NCBI RefSeq assembly: GCF_001270495.1
Contig: NZ_LGUR01000036.1
Coordinates: 62,001 to 126,000, forward strand
Source of the DNA: Streptomyces viridochromogenes
GTDB lineage: Bacteria > Actinomycetota > Actinomycetes > Streptomycetales > Streptomycetaceae
Direction of reading: 5' to 3'
DNA: 64,000 bases
Within the stretch, counting starts at the first letter, position 1. Each line of letters starts with the position of its first letter. Shown here piece by piece: positions 9,651 to 18,936 of this stretch. The translations under genes were made by a program, and so were the position numbers. The notes beneath the pieces are model-generated. The model was not told the DNA's origin, ran no database searches, and saw only the letters and a list, made by a program, of their open reading frames with translations.

Positions 9651-12020
9651 TCAGCGCTTGCCCTTCTTGGGGTCGACCAGACCCGCGCGGCGCAGCGCGT
9701 CGGCCATGGCGCTGTTGGCGGGAGGCGGCGCCTGACGAGAGCCGCCACCGCCACCGCGGCCCTGCCGCTGCTGTGGTGGGCGTCCGCCCCGCTGCCGGCG
9801 TTCGCCGCCGCCCCCGCCGCCCTGCTGCCCCTGGGGAGCCGCCTCGTCGTCGAGACGCAGCGTCAGGGAGATCCTCTTGCGCGGAATGTCGACGTCGAGG
9901 ACCTTCACCTTGACGATGTCACCGGGCTTGACCACGTCCCGCGGGTCCTTGACGAACGTCTTCGACAGCGCGGAGACATGCGCCAGACCGTCCTGGTGGA
10001 CACCGACGTCGATGAACGCCCCGAAGGCCGCCACGTTCGTCACGACGCCTTCCAGGACCATCCCGGACGACAGGTCGGAGATCTTCTCGACGCCCTCCTT
10101 GAAGGTGGCGGTCTTGAAGGCGGGCCGAGGGTCGCGCCCGGGCTTCTCCAGTTCCTTGAGGATGTCGGTCACGGTCGGCAGACCGAACGTCTCGTCCACG
10201 AAGTCGTTCGCCTTCAACGACCGCAGCACGCCCGTGTTGCCGACGAGCGCGGCCACCTCCTGACCGGTGGTCTTCACCATGCGCCGGACGACCGGGTACG
10301 CCTCGGGGTGCACGCTGGACGCGTCCAGCGGGTCGTCGCCGCCGCGGATCCGCAGGAAGCCGGCGCACTGCTCGTACGCCTTCGGGCCCAGGCGGGCCAC
10401 GCCCTTGAGCTGCTGCCGGGACTTGAACGGGCCGTTCGCGTCCCGGTGCGCCACGATGTTCTCCGCCAGCCCGGAGGTGATGCCGGAGACGCGGGAGAGC
10501 AGCGGCGCGGAAGCGGTGTTGACATCGACGCCGACGCCGTTCACACAGTCCTCCACCACCGCGTCCAGCGAGCGTGACAGCTTCACCTCGGACAGGTCGT
10601 GCTGGTACTGGCCGACGCCGATCGACTTCGGGTCGATCTTCACCAGCTCGGCCAGCGGGTCCTGGAGCCGGCGCGCGATGGAGACCGCGCCGCGCAGCGA
10701 CACGTCCATGTCGGGCAGCTCCTGCGAGGCGAAGGCCGAGGCCGAGTACACGGACGCGCCCGCCTCGGACACCATCACCTTGGTGAGCTTCAACTCCGGG
10801 TGCTTGGTGATGAGTTCACCGGCGAGCTTGTCCGTCTCACGGGACGCCGTGCCGTTGCCGATCGCGATCAGTTCGACCGCGTGCTCCTTCGCCAGCCGGG
10901 CCAGCTTGGCGATCGCCTCGTCCCACTTGTTGGCAGGGACGTGCGGGTAGATGACGTCGGTGGCCACCACCTTGCCGGTCGCGTCGACCACGGCGACCTT
11001 GACGCCCGTACGGAAGCCCGGGTCCAGGCCGAGCGTCGCACGCGTGCCGGCCGGGGCGGCGAGGAGCAGGTCGCGGAGGTTCGCCGCGAACACGCCCACG
11101 GCCTCGTCCTCGGCGGCCGTGCGCAGCCGCAGCCGCAGGTCGATTCCGAGGTGGACGAGGATGCGGGTGCGCCAGGCCCAGCGGACCGTGTCCTTCAGCC
11201 ACTTGTCGGCGGCGCGGCCACGGTCGGCGATCCCGAACTTCCCGGCGACGATCCCCTCGTACGACGAAGGACCCTCGGTCGGCTCCTCCGGCTCCAGGAC
11301 GAGGTCGAGGACCTCCTCCTTCTCACCGCGCAGCATCGCCAGGACGCGGTGCGAGGGCAGTTCGGTGAACGGCTCGGCGAAGTCGAAGTAGTCGGCGAAC
11401 TTCGCGCCCGCCTCCTCCTTGCCGTCGCGCACCTTGGCGGCCAGCCGCCCGTGCACCCACATGCGTTCGCGCAGTTCGCCGATCAGGTCGGCGTCCTCCG
11501 AGAACCGCTCGGTGAGGATGGCCCGGGCGCCCTCCAGGGCGGCCTGCGCGTCGGCCACGCCCTTGTCGGCGTCGACGAAGGCGGCGGCAGCGGCCGACGG
11601 CTCGACGGTCGGGTCACCGAGCAGCCCCTCGGCGAGGGGCTCCAGCCCGGCCTCCCGCGCGATCTGCGCCTTGGTCCTGCGCTTGGGCTTGAACGGCAGG
11701 TAGATGTCCTCCAGCCGCGCCTTGGTCTCGGCGCCGCGGATCCGGGCCTCCAGCTCGTCGGTGAGCTTGCCCTGCTCGCGCACCGATTCGAGGATCGCCG
11801 TCCGCCGCTCCTCCAGCTCCCGCAGATAGCGCAGCCGCTCCTCGAGCGTGCGCAGCTGCGCGTCGTCGAGCATCTCGGTCGCTTCCTTGCGGTAGCGGGC
11901 GATGAAAGGCACCGTCGAACCGCCGTCGAGTAGCTCCACGGCAGCCTTCACCTGCCGCTCTCGTACGCCGAGCTCCGCGGCGATCCTGCCTTCGATGGAC
12001 CCTACGAGGGGTGTCGTCAC
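9651..12020 (-). CDS. tex: Tex-family RNA-binding transcription accessory protein
   Basis: 789 residues with the full Tex architecture: helical N-terminal domain, YqgF/RNase H-like domain ([19 protein letters not shown] near residue 330), tandem helix-hairpin-helix region ([19 protein letters not shown]), and an S1 RNA-binding domain near residues 645-715 ([19 protein letters not shown]). The C-terminus has a Gly/Arg/Gln-rich tail ([12 protein letters not shown]) that probably adds non-specific nucleic-acid binding and is more extended than in most bacterial Tex proteins. Tex contacts RNA and the transcription machinery and is widely conserved. The end PKKGKR is basic. Confidence 0.93.
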   Translation of the reverse strand: MTTPLVGSIEGRIAAELGVRERQVKAAVELLDGGSTVPFIARYRKEATEMLDDAQLRTLEERLRYLRELEERRTAILESVREQGKLTDELEARIRGAETKARLEDIYLPFKPKRRTKAQIAREAGLEPLAEGLLGDPTVEPSAAAAAFVDADKGVADAQAALEGARAILTERFSEDADLIGELRERMWVHGRLAAKVRDGKEEAGAKFADYFDFAEPFTELPSHRVLAMLRGEKEEVLDLVLEPEEPTEGPSSYEGIVAGKFGIADRGRAADKWLKDTVRWAWRTRILVHLGIDLRLRLRTAAEDEAVGVFAANLRDLLLAAPAGTRATLGLDPGFRTGVKVAVVDATGKVVATDVIYPHVPANKWDEAIAKLARLAKEHAVELIAIGNGTASRETDKLAGELITKHPELKLTKVMVSEAGASVYSASAFASQELPDMDVSLRGAVSIARRLQDPLAELVKIDPKSIGVGQYQHDLSEVKLSRSLDAVVEDCVNGVGVDVNTASAPLLSRVSGITSGLAENIVAHRDANGPFKSRQQLKGVARLGPKAYEQCAGFLRIRGGDDPLDASSVHPEAYPVVRRMVKTTGQEVAALVGNTGVLRSLKANDFVDETFGLPTVTDILKELEKPGRDPRPAFKTATFKEGVEKISDLSSGMVLEGVVTNVAAFGAFIDVGVHQDGLAHVSALSKTFVKDPRDVVKPGDIVKVKVLDVDIPRKRISLTLRLDDEAAPQGQQGGGGGGERRQRGGRPPQQRQGRGGGGGSRQAPPPANSAMADALRRAGLVDPKKGKR

Positions 12021-12123
12021 GATCCCGTCCCGCCTTCTGACTGAGGTTGCGCGGCAATTGTGGCAGGTAGCACCGACAACCGGGGATCAGGGCGGCGACT
12101 CGGCCGGTCGTGGCGGGACGGAA

Positions 12124-12255
12124 TCAGGCCCTGCGACTGCGTGTACTGCTCGAGGCACCGCCGAAGAGCCGGGCGAGAGCCCGGAACGGCAGCGTCACGA
12201 CGGTGGCGATCGCGCCGCCGATCTGCCGGAGCACGTCTGCGATTGCACGAAACAC
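12124..12255 (-). CDS. LPFR-motif small protein, 43 residues
   Basis: Small gene with GTG start at 12255, preceded by AAGGAG with 7-nt spacing. The product begins MFRAIADVLRQIGG, continues as a hydrophobic/amphipathic helix, then LPFRALARLFGGAS and a Ser/Arg tail. I recall tiny actinobacterial proteins with this Leu-Pro-Phe-Arg core annotated as LPFR motif small proteins; the function is unknown to me. The helix followed by a basic tail suggests membrane-surface association (inference). It lies upstream of tex on the same strand, separated by 103 bp. Confidence 0.75.
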   Translation of the reverse strand: MFRAIADVLRQIGGAIATVVTLPFRALARLFGGASSSTRSRRA

Positions 12256-12310
12256 GTGAATACTCCTTCCTCGGGTCGAGGACCGAGTACCGCGCTCCGG
12301 GCCCTCTATT

Positions 12311-12337
12311 CAGCCCGTCCGGCGCTTGAGGACGAGG
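12311..12337. repeat. Streptomyces intergenic palindromic repeat (GTCCGGCG...TTGAGGAC type)
   Basis: The stretch GTCCGGCGCTTGAGGAC with flanking CAGCCC and GAGG matches a short imperfect palindrome that I recall as very abundant between genes in Streptomyces. GTCC and GGAC form the ends. Only this copy is seen in the window. Its role is unknown; it may be a processed mini-element or an RNA hairpin. Confidence 0.5.
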
Positions 12338-12343
12338 CCGTTC

Positions 12344-13213
12344 TCAGCCCTTGCCGATCAGGTCCGCCGGAAACGCCCCCGCCACCACCGCCGCCCGAGC
12401 GAACTCCCCACCGAGTTCCGTCAGCCGTGCGACCCCCTCCGCCCCGAGGTGCTCGTACGGTGCTTGATCGAGGCGGTCCGTCTCGGACTCGATCTCCTCG
12501 CGCAGGGCCACCCCCTCCGGCGTCAGGTCACCGGTCTCGTCCAGCAGACCGCGCTCACGCAGCCGACCGGATGCCGCGTCCCAGTCCTCCTGGCTCCAGC
12601 CGCGCGTGGTGAACACCCACTTCGGCGTCATGCCCTTGCCGGTCGCCGTGTGGGTGACGACGGCCTCCAGTCCGTCGAGCCCAGCCGCCATCAGCACGGC
12701 GAGATGCCCGTCACCCCGGTGCTCGCGCAGCAGCGTGGTGGCGTGGAAGTACGCCAGGTGCGGCTCCTTCGGGACCGGCAGGTCCGCGTGGGCCGAGTAC
12801 AGCGGCCGTGCGTTGCGCGAACAGGCCTCCGTGGCCCGGAGCGCGAGCCGCGCGGCATCCGCCATCTCCGGGGACGCCACGCAGTCCTCGCCCAGCAGCC
12901 GCCGCAGCGCCGCGTCGACCGCACGCGCGCGTGCCGTCAGTACGGCCTCGGGTGAGGCGATCGCCCAGACCGCGGGTACGTGCCGGGCCACCAGTTCGTG
13001 CTTGTAGTTGTAGAACGTCGCCGTCACCGCGCCCGCGCCGACCGGTCCCAGCGCGGCGGACCGTACCGCGAAATTGACGGCCTTGGGATGCGTGATCCCG
13101 AGCGCGCCCAGCTCCTTGCCCAGCTCGGGGGCGAAGTAGGACGTCGCGTGCAGGGAGTTGAGCATGTGGTGGCAGCGGCGGCCGGCACGGGGTTCCAGGG
13201 CGGCAGTAGTCAT
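12344..13213 (-). CDS. SCO6745-family helical protein (MarR/HTH-like fold)
   Basis: 289 residues, soluble, nearly all alpha-helical with many Ala/Leu/Glu positions. It resembles the actinobacterial family named after SCO6745, described as having a winged-helix-like C-terminal part: the segment MTPKWVFTTRGWSQEDWDA and the following LRERGLLDETGDLTPEG read like a MarR-type helix-turn-helix plus wing. Catalysis or DNA binding is not established here. It is divergent from the GlxA regulator, and a 16-bp dyad overlaps its upstream region, suggesting controlled expression. Confidence 0.6.
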   Translation of the reverse strand: MTTAALEPRAGRRCHHMLNSLHATSYFAPELGKELGALGITHPKAVNFAVRSAALGPVGAGAVTATFYNYKHELVARHVPAVWAIASPEAVLTARARAVDAALRRLLGEDCVASPEMADAARLALRATEACSRNARPLYSAHADLPVPKEPHLAYFHATTLLREHRGDGHLAVLMAAGLDGLEAVVTHTATGKGMTPKWVFTTRGWSQEDWDAASGRLRERGLLDETGDLTPEGVALREEIESETDRLDQAPYEHLGAEGVARLTELGGEFARAAVVAGAFPADLIGKG

Positions 13214-13223
13214 TCCAGGAGGT

Positions 13224-13239
13224 TACCAACCGCTTGGTA
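13224..13239. promoter_or_regulatory. 16-bp dyad, TACCAA-N4-TTGGTA, likely repressor operator
   Basis: TACCAACCGCTTGGTA has perfect 6-bp arms. It lies 10 bp upstream of the start codon at 13213 in the divergent region facing the GlxA gene. The shape is typical of TetR-family operators; no TetR gene is adjacent, so the regulator is unknown. Confidence 0.5.
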
Positions 13240-13327
13240 TGTCGTTTCCCGTGCGCGAGGGCCCATGGCAGAAAAGGTGGGGAGCTCGTCATTGTGGTCA
13301 TGCCGCCGCTCTCGAAGAATCGAAGGC

Positions 13328-14287
13328 ATGGCGCAGCGAACCGTTCTCTTCGTTCTCTTCGACGGTGTACAGAGCCTCGACCTGACCGGCCCGCTGGAGG
13401 TCTTCACGGGGGCCGAGAAGCACCGCCCGGGCACCTACCGCCTCCGCACGGCCTCCGTGGACGGCGGCCCCGTCCGCACCTCCAGCGGCCTGACCGTCGT
13501 ACCGGACGCAGCCCTCGCCGACGTGTCAGACCCGCACACCCTCCTCGTCCCCGGCGGCGAGGGAACGCGCGGTCCCCAGCCTGCGCTGACCGACTGGCTG
13601 CGCGAGCACGGGCCCCGTGCCGAGCGCCTGGTCTCCGTCTGCACCGGCGCGATCCTGCTCGCCGCGGCGGGCCTGCTCGACGGCCGCCGGGCCACGACCC
13701 ACTGGGCGTACTGCGACAAGCTCGCCCGTGACCACCCCGCGGTCGAGGTCGACCCCGACCCCATCTACGTACGTGACGGGCGCGTGGCGACCTCCGCCGG
13801 CGTCACCTCCGGCATCGACCTCGCCCTCGCCCTGGTCGAGGACGACCTGGGCCGCGACGTCGCCCTCGGCATCGCCCGCCACCTGGTGGTCTTCCTGCGC
13901 CGCCCCGGAAACCAGGCCCAGTTCAGCGCCCAGCTCGTCGCGCAGACCGCCCAGCGCGAGCCCCTCCGGGACGTCCAGCGCTGGATCACCGAGCACCCCG
14001 ACGCCGACCTGAGCGTCGAGGCACTCGCCGCCCGCGCCAGCCTCTCCCCGCGCCACTTCGCCCGCGCCTTCCAGACCGAGACCGGTATGACCCCGGGCCG
14101 CTATGTGGACCGGGTCCGTCTAGAACACGCCCGCCGTCTCCTGGAGGACTCCGCCGACGGCGTCGAGGAGATCTCCCGCGCCAGTGGCTACGGCACTCCG
14201 GAGGCGATGCGCCGCGCCTTCGTCAAGGCCCTCGGAACGGCCCCCGCCGAGTACCGCCGCCGCTTCCGCCCCGCACCGGCCCACTGA
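13328..14287 (+). CDS. GlxA-family transcriptional regulator (DJ-1/PfpI domain + AraC HTH)
   Basis: 319 residues. Residues 1-170 are a DJ-1/PfpI-like domain: LFVLFDGVQSLDLTGPLEVF at the N-terminus, the nucleophile-elbow motif SVCTGAILLAAAGLL and the segment RATTHWAYCD. Residues ~210-315 carry two AraC-type helix-turn-helix motifs (LSVEALAARASLSPRHFARAF and the second VEEISRASGYGTPEAMRRAF). The first domain senses an unknown ligand in this family rather than acting as an enzyme. The next gene, 23 bp downstream, is a stand-alone DJ-1/PfpI protein and is probably its partner or target. Confidence 0.88.
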   Translation: MAQRTVLFVLFDGVQSLDLTGPLEVFTGAEKHRPGTYRLRTASVDGGPVRTSSGLTVVPDAALADVSDPHTLLVPGGEGTRGPQPALTDWLREHGPRAERLVSVCTGAILLAAAGLLDGRRATTHWAYCDKLARDHPAVEVDPDPIYVRDGRVATSAGVTSGIDLALALVEDDLGRDVALGIARHLVVFLRRPGNQAQFSAQLVAQTAQREPLRDVQRWITEHPDADLSVEALAARASLSPRHFARAFQTETGMTPGRYVDRVRLEHARRLLEDSADGVEEISRASGYGTPEAMRRAFVKALGTAPAEYRRRFRPAPAH

Positions 14288-14310
14288 GACCCCTGCTGAA
14301 AGGAAGCACC

Positions 14311-14946
14311 ATGCAGATCGCGATGGTCCTCTACGACCGCTTCACCGCCCTCGACATCGTGGGGCCCTACGAGGCGTTGAGCCGTCTCCCCGACGCGCGG
14401 GTCGACTTCGTCGCCGAGACTGCGGGGCCCGTGCGTGCCGACACGGGGTTCCTCGCGCTCATGGCCGACAAGGCCCTCGCGGACGTGCCGCACCCCGATG
14501 TGGTCGTGCTCCCGGGCGGACCCGGCACCTTCGCCGAGATCGAGAACGAGGTCCTTCTGGAGTGGCTCAGGACAGCCGACGGCACGAGCACCTGGACGAC
14601 CTCGGTCTGTAGCGGTTCGCTGCTCCTCGGCGCCGCGGGACTCCTGGCGGGCCGCCGCGCCACGTCCCACTGGCTCGCGCTGGACTTCCTGCCGCAGTAC
14701 GGCGCCGAGCCCACGGGTGACCGGGTCGTCGCGGACGGCAAGTACATCACCGCGGCCGGTGTCTCCTCCGGCATCGACATGGGCCTGACCCTGGTCGGGA
14801 AGATCGCCGGTGACGAACACGCCCAGGCCGTACAGCTGTTGACCGAGTACGACCCGCAGCCGCCCTACGACGCAGGTTCCCCGCAGAAGGCGCCCGCGTA
14901 CCTCGTCGAGGAGTTCCGCACGAACAGCCGCTTCAGCCTGATGTAG
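14311..14946 (+). CDS. DJ-1/PfpI family protein
   Basis: 211 residues of a single DJ-1/PfpI domain: MQIAMVLYDRFTALDIVGPY at the N-terminus, the elbow Cys in TSVCSGSLLLGAAGLL and RATSHWLALDFL. AGVSSGID is the conserved helix region. Members include isonitrile hydratases, proteases and glyoxalases; residues around the Cys resemble the isonitrile-hydratase branch, but activity is not assignable. It has an AAAGGAAG ribosome site, lies in an apparent operon with the GlxA regulator, and its 3' end overlaps the convergent crotonase gene by 14 bp. Confidence 0.82.
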   Translation: MQIAMVLYDRFTALDIVGPYEALSRLPDARVDFVAETAGPVRADTGFLALMADKALADVPHPDVVVLPGGPGTFAEIENEVLLEWLRTADGTSTWTTSVCSGSLLLGAAGLLAGRRATSHWLALDFLPQYGAEPTGDRVVADGKYITAAGVSSGIDMGLTLVGKIAGDEHAQAVQLLTEYDPQPPYDAGSPQKAPAYLVEEFRTNSRFSLM

Positions 14947-15688
14947 GGACGTTCCAGGTGAAGCGGGGCTGCCGGCGCTCCAGGAACGCGGCGACGCCCT
15001 CAGCCCGGTCGCCGCTTCCGCGCGCCTGCTCCGCCCAGTGATCGTCGCGATCGGTGCGCCCGTCCGCGAACTCCTTCGCCGCGGCCTGCGTCAGCTGCGA
15101 GCGCGACACCAGGATCCGGGTGAACTCCGTGACCCGCCCGCCGAGTTCACCCTCGGGCAGCACCTCGTCCACCAGGCCCGTACGCAGGGCGCGCTCCGCG
15201 TCGATCAACTCGCCCGAGAACAACAGGTACTTGGTGGTGGACGGCCCCACCAGCGACGCCAACCGCCGTGTGGAGGACGCCGCATACACGATCCCGAGCT
15301 TCGCCGGCGTCACCCCGAACAGCGCCCCCTCCTCGGCGAACCGCAGATCGCACGCCGCCGCCAACTGCGAACCGCCGCCCACACAATGCCCCCGGATCGC
15401 CGCCAGCGTCGGCTTCGGGAACGCGGCCAGCGCCTCCTCCGCGGCCACCGCAAGCCCTTGCGCCTCCTGGGCGGACCCCTGGAGCGTGGAGATGTCGGCC
15501 CCCGCGCAGAACGTGCCGCCCTCGCCGGTCAGCACCAGCACCCGTACGGCAGGATCGGCGGCCAGCGTGCCGAGCAGCGGCGGCAGCGCCCGCCACATCG
15601 CCGCCGTCATGGCATTGCGCTTGGCCGGATGGTGGATGACCACGGTGGCGACCGAGTCGGTGACGCTGTGCGGCAGCTGGGGCTCCAT
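14933..15688 (-). CDS. Crotonase-fold enoyl-CoA hydratase/isomerase family protein
   Basis: 251 residues of crotonase fold: oxyanion-hole segments TGEGGTFCAGADIS and IRGHCVGGGSQLAAACDLR, and the CoA-binding region near residues 20-30 (HHPAKRNAM). Two Glu that catalyse hydration in classical enoyl-CoA hydratases are absent at the expected places: GGGSQLA instead of GGGxEL, and GVTPAKLGI instead of the Pro-Glu motif. The TPAKLG form occurs in a sub-group of this family. It may therefore act as another CoA-ester enzyme rather than a hydratase. Short overlap (14 bp) with the convergent DJ-1 gene. Confidence 0.8.
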   Translation of the reverse strand: MEPQLPHSVTDSVATVVIHHPAKRNAMTAAMWRALPPLLGTLAADPAVRVLVLTGEGGTFCAGADISTLQGSAQEAQGLAVAAEEALAAFPKPTLAAIRGHCVGGGSQLAAACDLRFAEEGALFGVTPAKLGIVYAASSTRRLASLVGPSTTKYLLFSGELIDAERALRTGLVDEVLPEGELGGRVTEFTRILVSRSQLTQAAAKEFADGRTDRDDHWAEQARGSGDRAEGVAAFLERRQPRFTWNVPTSG

Positions 15689-15756
15689 GCTCGGATGCTA
15701 GCCGTACCGCCCGACCGTACGATCAAGAAGGGGGTCGTAGCCGGAGGAGGCCCCGG

Positions 15757-16386
15757 ATGCCGGGAGACAGGGACGAGACCGCCAGGTTGAGCCGCGGCTT
15801 CGGCTGGCTCGCCGCGCTCGGCGTGATCCTGGTCCTCGCGGGTCTCGTCGGCCTCGTCTACACCGGCCTGGCCACGCTGACCTCGATGATCCTTTTCGGC
15901 TGGCTGCTGCTGATCGGCGGCGTCGTGGGGCTGCTGCACGCGATCCAGGCGCGGGGCAACAGCTTCTTCTGGCTCGGGGTCGTGGTCGCGGCGCTGAACA
16001 TCGCGGCCGGGGTGGTCGTGATCCGCACCCCGGAGGCGGCGGCCGAGGCGCTCACCATGTTCGCCGCTCTGCTGTTCCTCACCGGAGGGGTGTTCCGGCT
16101 GGCCGGCAGTCTGGTGGTACGCGGTCCGCAGTTCGGCTGGACGCTGGTGCAGGGCGCCTTCGGCCTGCTGCTGGGCATTCTGGTGCTGGCCGACTGGCCG
16201 AGCAGCAGCAAGTACGTGATCGGGACCTTCTTCTCCCTCGCCCTGCTCTTCGACGGCCTCGGCCTGATCGCGACCGGCTACGGTGGACGCCGTGTCGTCA
16301 GCATGGTCTCCGAGCAGCTGGCCACGGAGAGTGACGGGCGGGACGAGCCGGACGGCGGCGGCGCCAAACCCGTACAACCCGAATAG
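15757..16386 (+). CDS. HdeD-family (DUF308) integral membrane protein
   Basis: 209 residues with about six membrane helices spaced in the duplicated pattern of the HdeD/DUF308 family: residues ~10-35, 40-60, 66-88, 95-120, 125-150 and 152-180. The N-terminal motif GFGWLAALGVILVLAG and the later SRGFG-like Arg/Gly positions fit. HdeD of enteric bacteria is linked to acid resistance, but actinobacterial members have no known role. The C-terminal ~35 residues are a charged cytoplasmic tail. AGGAGG at 15743-15748 precedes the ATG. No neighbour suggests a pathway. Confidence 0.82.
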   Translation: MPGDRDETARLSRGFGWLAALGVILVLAGLVGLVYTGLATLTSMILFGWLLLIGGVVGLLHAIQARGNSFFWLGVVVAALNIAAGVVVIRTPEAAAEALTMFAALLFLTGGVFRLAGSLVVRGPQFGWTLVQGAFGLLLGILVLADWPSSSKYVIGTFFSLALLFDGLGLIATGYGGRRVVSMVSEQLATESDGRDEPDGGGAKPVQPE

Positions 16387-16524
16387 TTCGTGAAGTCGGC
16401 ACAAGCGGCGCCAGAGCGGTCCCACAACTGACCGTGTCATACGCCAACGGTCAGAAACGCTCGATACCCGCTGACTTCTGTTCAGTTCTACGGTCCGGAC
16501 CTGCGCGTTACCAACACTCTACGT

Positions 16525-17070
16525 GTGGTGACAATCGAGCGCGAGGGTGGCGACCGGACGATGGAGAACCACGGGCGCGGGTCCGGCCCACGCCCAGGAG
16601 TTGGCGCGGACGAGCCTCTCGTCCAGCGGCCGCCGAATCCCCTGCCGTACGAGGGCGTCTGGCGGTTCACCGCCCCAGCCGTCGACGCCTCGGTCCCGCA
16701 GGCCCGGCACGCCGTACGGGACCTGCTGTACCGCCAGGGCGTGCCGGTTTCCGACGATCTGGTGCAGGGAGTGTTGCTGATCGTGTCGGAGCTGGTCACG
16801 AACGCCGTCCGGCACGCGGCGCTGCTGTCGCCGACACTGGCCGTGGAGGTCGCCGTCGGCGCCGAGTGGCTGCGGGTGTCGGTGGAGGACAACCACCCCT
16901 ACCGCCCGACCGCCCTGGAGGCCGACCACGGCCAGACCGGCGGACGCGGACTGCTCCTGGTCCGCGAGGTGACCCGGGAGGCGGGCGGCGTGTGCGACGT
17001 CGAGCACACGGCGACCGGCGGCAAGGTGATCTGGGCCGCCGTCCCGCTCAAGCCCGTGCGCGTGCCCTAG
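16525..17070 (+). CDS. Anti-sigma-factor-type ATP-binding protein (HATPase_c)
   Basis: 181 residues. The N-terminal ~45 are polar and variable. The GHKL ATPase core follows: N-box LLIVSELVTNAVRHA (near residue 90), G1 region VSVEDNHPYRP, and the Gly-rich lid TGGRGLLLVREVTREAGGV. This is the RsbW/SpoIIAB-like class expanded in Streptomyces, where it is thought to bind sigma factors or anti-anti-sigma proteins. The G1 Asp is followed by NHPYRP rather than DGxG, a change frequent in the actinobacterial branch and suggesting weak kinase activity (inference). No sigma-factor gene is adjacent. Confidence 0.82.
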   Translation: MVTIEREGGDRTMENHGRGSGPRPGVGADEPLVQRPPNPLPYEGVWRFTAPAVDASVPQARHAVRDLLYRQGVPVSDDLVQGVLLIVSELVTNAVRHAALLSPTLAVEVAVGAEWLRVSVEDNHPYRPTALEADHGQTGGRGLLLVREVTREAGGVCDVEHTATGGKVIWAAVPLKPVRVP

Positions 17071-17100
17071 GCGTGTTGCGCAAGTCGTCGTCGGCGCTGG

Positions 17101-17694
17101 TCACCAGCCGGCCGACGGGCCCGTCAGCTCCCTGACCGCGGGGCGGGCCGCGTCGAGGACGGTCATGAACCAGGACGAGAAGGTGTCCTTCGCGTGCCGC
17201 TCCGCCAGTTCGGCCGGGGTCACGAAGGCCGTCTCGCCGACCTCCTCCGGGTCCGGCCGCGGCGGGGACTGCACCAGGCCGACGAAGAGGTGGTTGTACT
17301 CCTGCTCCACCAGGCCCGAGTCCGGGTCCGGGTGGTTGTAGCGGACCGTGCCCGCCTCGGCGAGCAGCGACGGGGAGACACCGAGCTCCTCGTGCGTCCG
17401 GCGGGCCGCGGCCGCGAAGGGGGCCTCGCCGGGGTAGGGGTGGCCGCAGCAGGTGTTGGACCAGACGCCGGGGGAGTGGTACTTGCCGAGGGCCCGCTGC
17501 TGGAGCAGCAGTCGGCCCTGCTCGTCGAAGAGGAACACGGAGAAGGCGCGGTGCAGCTGTCCGGGAGGCTGATGGGCGGCGAGCTTCTCGGCGGTGCCGA
17601 TCGTCACACCGTTCTCGTCGACTAGTTCCAGCAAAATCGCGTCTGCGGTGCCGTTCGACGGACTGTGCGTCGCGGTGGCAGGTGTGATCGGCAT
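17101..17694 (-). CDS. idi: Isopentenyl-diphosphate delta-isomerase, type I
   Basis: 197 residues, Nudix-like type I IDI converting IPP to DMAPP, the allylic primer for isoprenoid chains. The active-site Cys is in SNTCCGHPYPGE and the catalytic Glu in VEQEYNHLFVG; the Nudix-like helix is RRTHEELGVS. The ATG at 17694 is chosen because AAGG lies 6 nt before it; another ATG sits 6 nt upstream. It lies 10 kb from the hopanoid operon, not inside it, but feeds the same pathway because MEP enzymes deliver mostly IPP. Convergent with the ATP-binding protein gene. Confidence 0.95.
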   Translation of the reverse strand: MPITPATATHSPSNGTADAILLELVDENGVTIGTAEKLAAHQPPGQLHRAFSVFLFDEQGRLLLQQRALGKYHSPGVWSNTCCGHPYPGEAPFAAAARRTHEELGVSPSLLAEAGTVRYNHPDPDSGLVEQEYNHLFVGLVQSPPRPDPEEVGETAFVTPAELAERHAKDTFSSWFMTVLDAARPAVRELTGPSAGW

Positions 17695-17879
17695 ACCCAT
17701 CCTTCGCCTCGGTTGCGCCCCAAGTGTGCCGTACGAATCCGGCACTCCCGGCAGTTGATCGTGCCCGGCGCGGCGGGTACGGAACCGCACAAAGGGGCGC
17801 TGTGGGCATGAGGACGCCACCGACCACCGGATCGCTGCATTCCGTCCGTACTGACGTCTTGTCGGACCGTACGGTTGTT

Positions 17880-18821
17880 TCAGTGACAGAGCCGGGCCTC
17901 GTGCTCCGCGTGCCCGACCGGCTCCAGCTGGAAGGTGCAGTGCTCCACGTCGAAGTGGTCGCCGAGGCAGCCCTGGAGCTCGTGCAGCATCTTCTCGTGG
18001 CCGATCGCGTTCAGGGCGTCGGAGCGCACCACCACATGGGCGGACAGCACCGGCATGCCGGAGGTGATCGTCCAGGCGTGCAGATCGTGAACGTCCTCGA
18101 CGCCGTCCAACGCGAGTATGTGGGCCCGTACCTCCGCCATGTCGACGTCCTTCGGGGCCGACTCCAGCAGTACGTCGAGGGTCTCGCGCAGCAGCTTGAA
18201 GGTGCGCGGCACGATCATCAGGCCGATGACCAGCGAGGCGATCGGGTCGGCGGCCTGCCAGCCGGTGGTGAGGATCACCGCCGCCGAGATCAGCACCGCG
18301 AGCGAGCCCAGCGCGTCCGCGGCCACCTCCAGGAAGGCACCGCGCACGTTCAGGCTCTCCTTCTGGCCCCGCATCAGCAGCGTCAGCGAGACCATGTTCG
18401 CGACCAGGCCGATCGCGCCGAAGACGATCATCAGGCCGCCCTCGGTGTCCGCGGGCGTGAAGAACCGCTGGATCGCCTCGTACAGGACGTAGCCGCCGAC
18501 GCCGAGCAGGAGCAGACAGTTGGCGAGGGCGGCGAGGATCTCCGCGCGGGCGAAGCCGAAGGTGCGTGTCGTGCTCGGCGGCCGGTTCGCGAAGTGGATG
18601 GCGAGCAGGGCCATGGACAGGCCGAGCGCGTCGGTCGCCATGTGCGCCGCGTCCGCGATCAGGGCGAGCGAGTCCGCGGCCACACCGCCGACGATCTCGA
18701 CCACCATGACGCCGAGCGTGATCGACAGCGCGACGCGCAGCCTTCCGCGGTACGCGGCAGCCGCCGTACCGGTCGTCGGCACGTGCGAGTGCCCGTGCCC
18801 GTGATCGTGCCCAGCCCCCAT
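17880..18821 (-). CDS. Cation diffusion facilitator (CzcD/ZnT-type metal exporter)
   Basis: 313 residues. The N-terminus is His-rich (GHDHGHGHSHV), a cytoplasmic metal-binding segment. Six helices follow, with the HxxxD metal site in DAAHMATDALGLSM and the matching Asp/His pair in the second helix (LALIADAAHM), then a cytoplasmic C-terminal domain with ferredoxin-like fold (VHDLHAWTITSGM...LSAHVVV). It exports Zn, Co, Cd or similar divalent cations in exchange for protons. GalE is encoded upstream on the same strand but is separated by a perfect terminator hairpin. Confidence 0.92.
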   Translation of the reverse strand: MGAGHDHGHGHSHVPTTGTAAAAYRGRLRVALSITLGVMVVEIVGGVAADSLALIADAAHMATDALGLSMALLAIHFANRPPSTTRTFGFARAEILAALANCLLLLGVGGYVLYEAIQRFFTPADTEGGLMIVFGAIGLVANMVSLTLLMRGQKESLNVRGAFLEVAADALGSLAVLISAAVILTTGWQAADPIASLVIGLMIVPRTFKLLRETLDVLLESAPKDVDMAEVRAHILALDGVEDVHDLHAWTITSGMPVLSAHVVVRSDALNAIGHEKMLHELQGCLGDHFDVEHCTFQLEPVGHAEHEARLCH

Positions 18822-18936
18822 GAGAAAGCCGCCCTTCCGCGGTCCGTGCGACGATCGGAATTTCCGTCCGGGGTCACAGTCAACTACGGGTGGGGGGTAT
18901 CGGGCAACGCGGCACTGAACACCGTTGTCATGTGCT

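Noticed and set aside
17101..17700. idi as part of the hopanoid operon
   Set aside because: It lies 10 kb away on the opposite strand with unrelated genes between; only a pathway link is supported.
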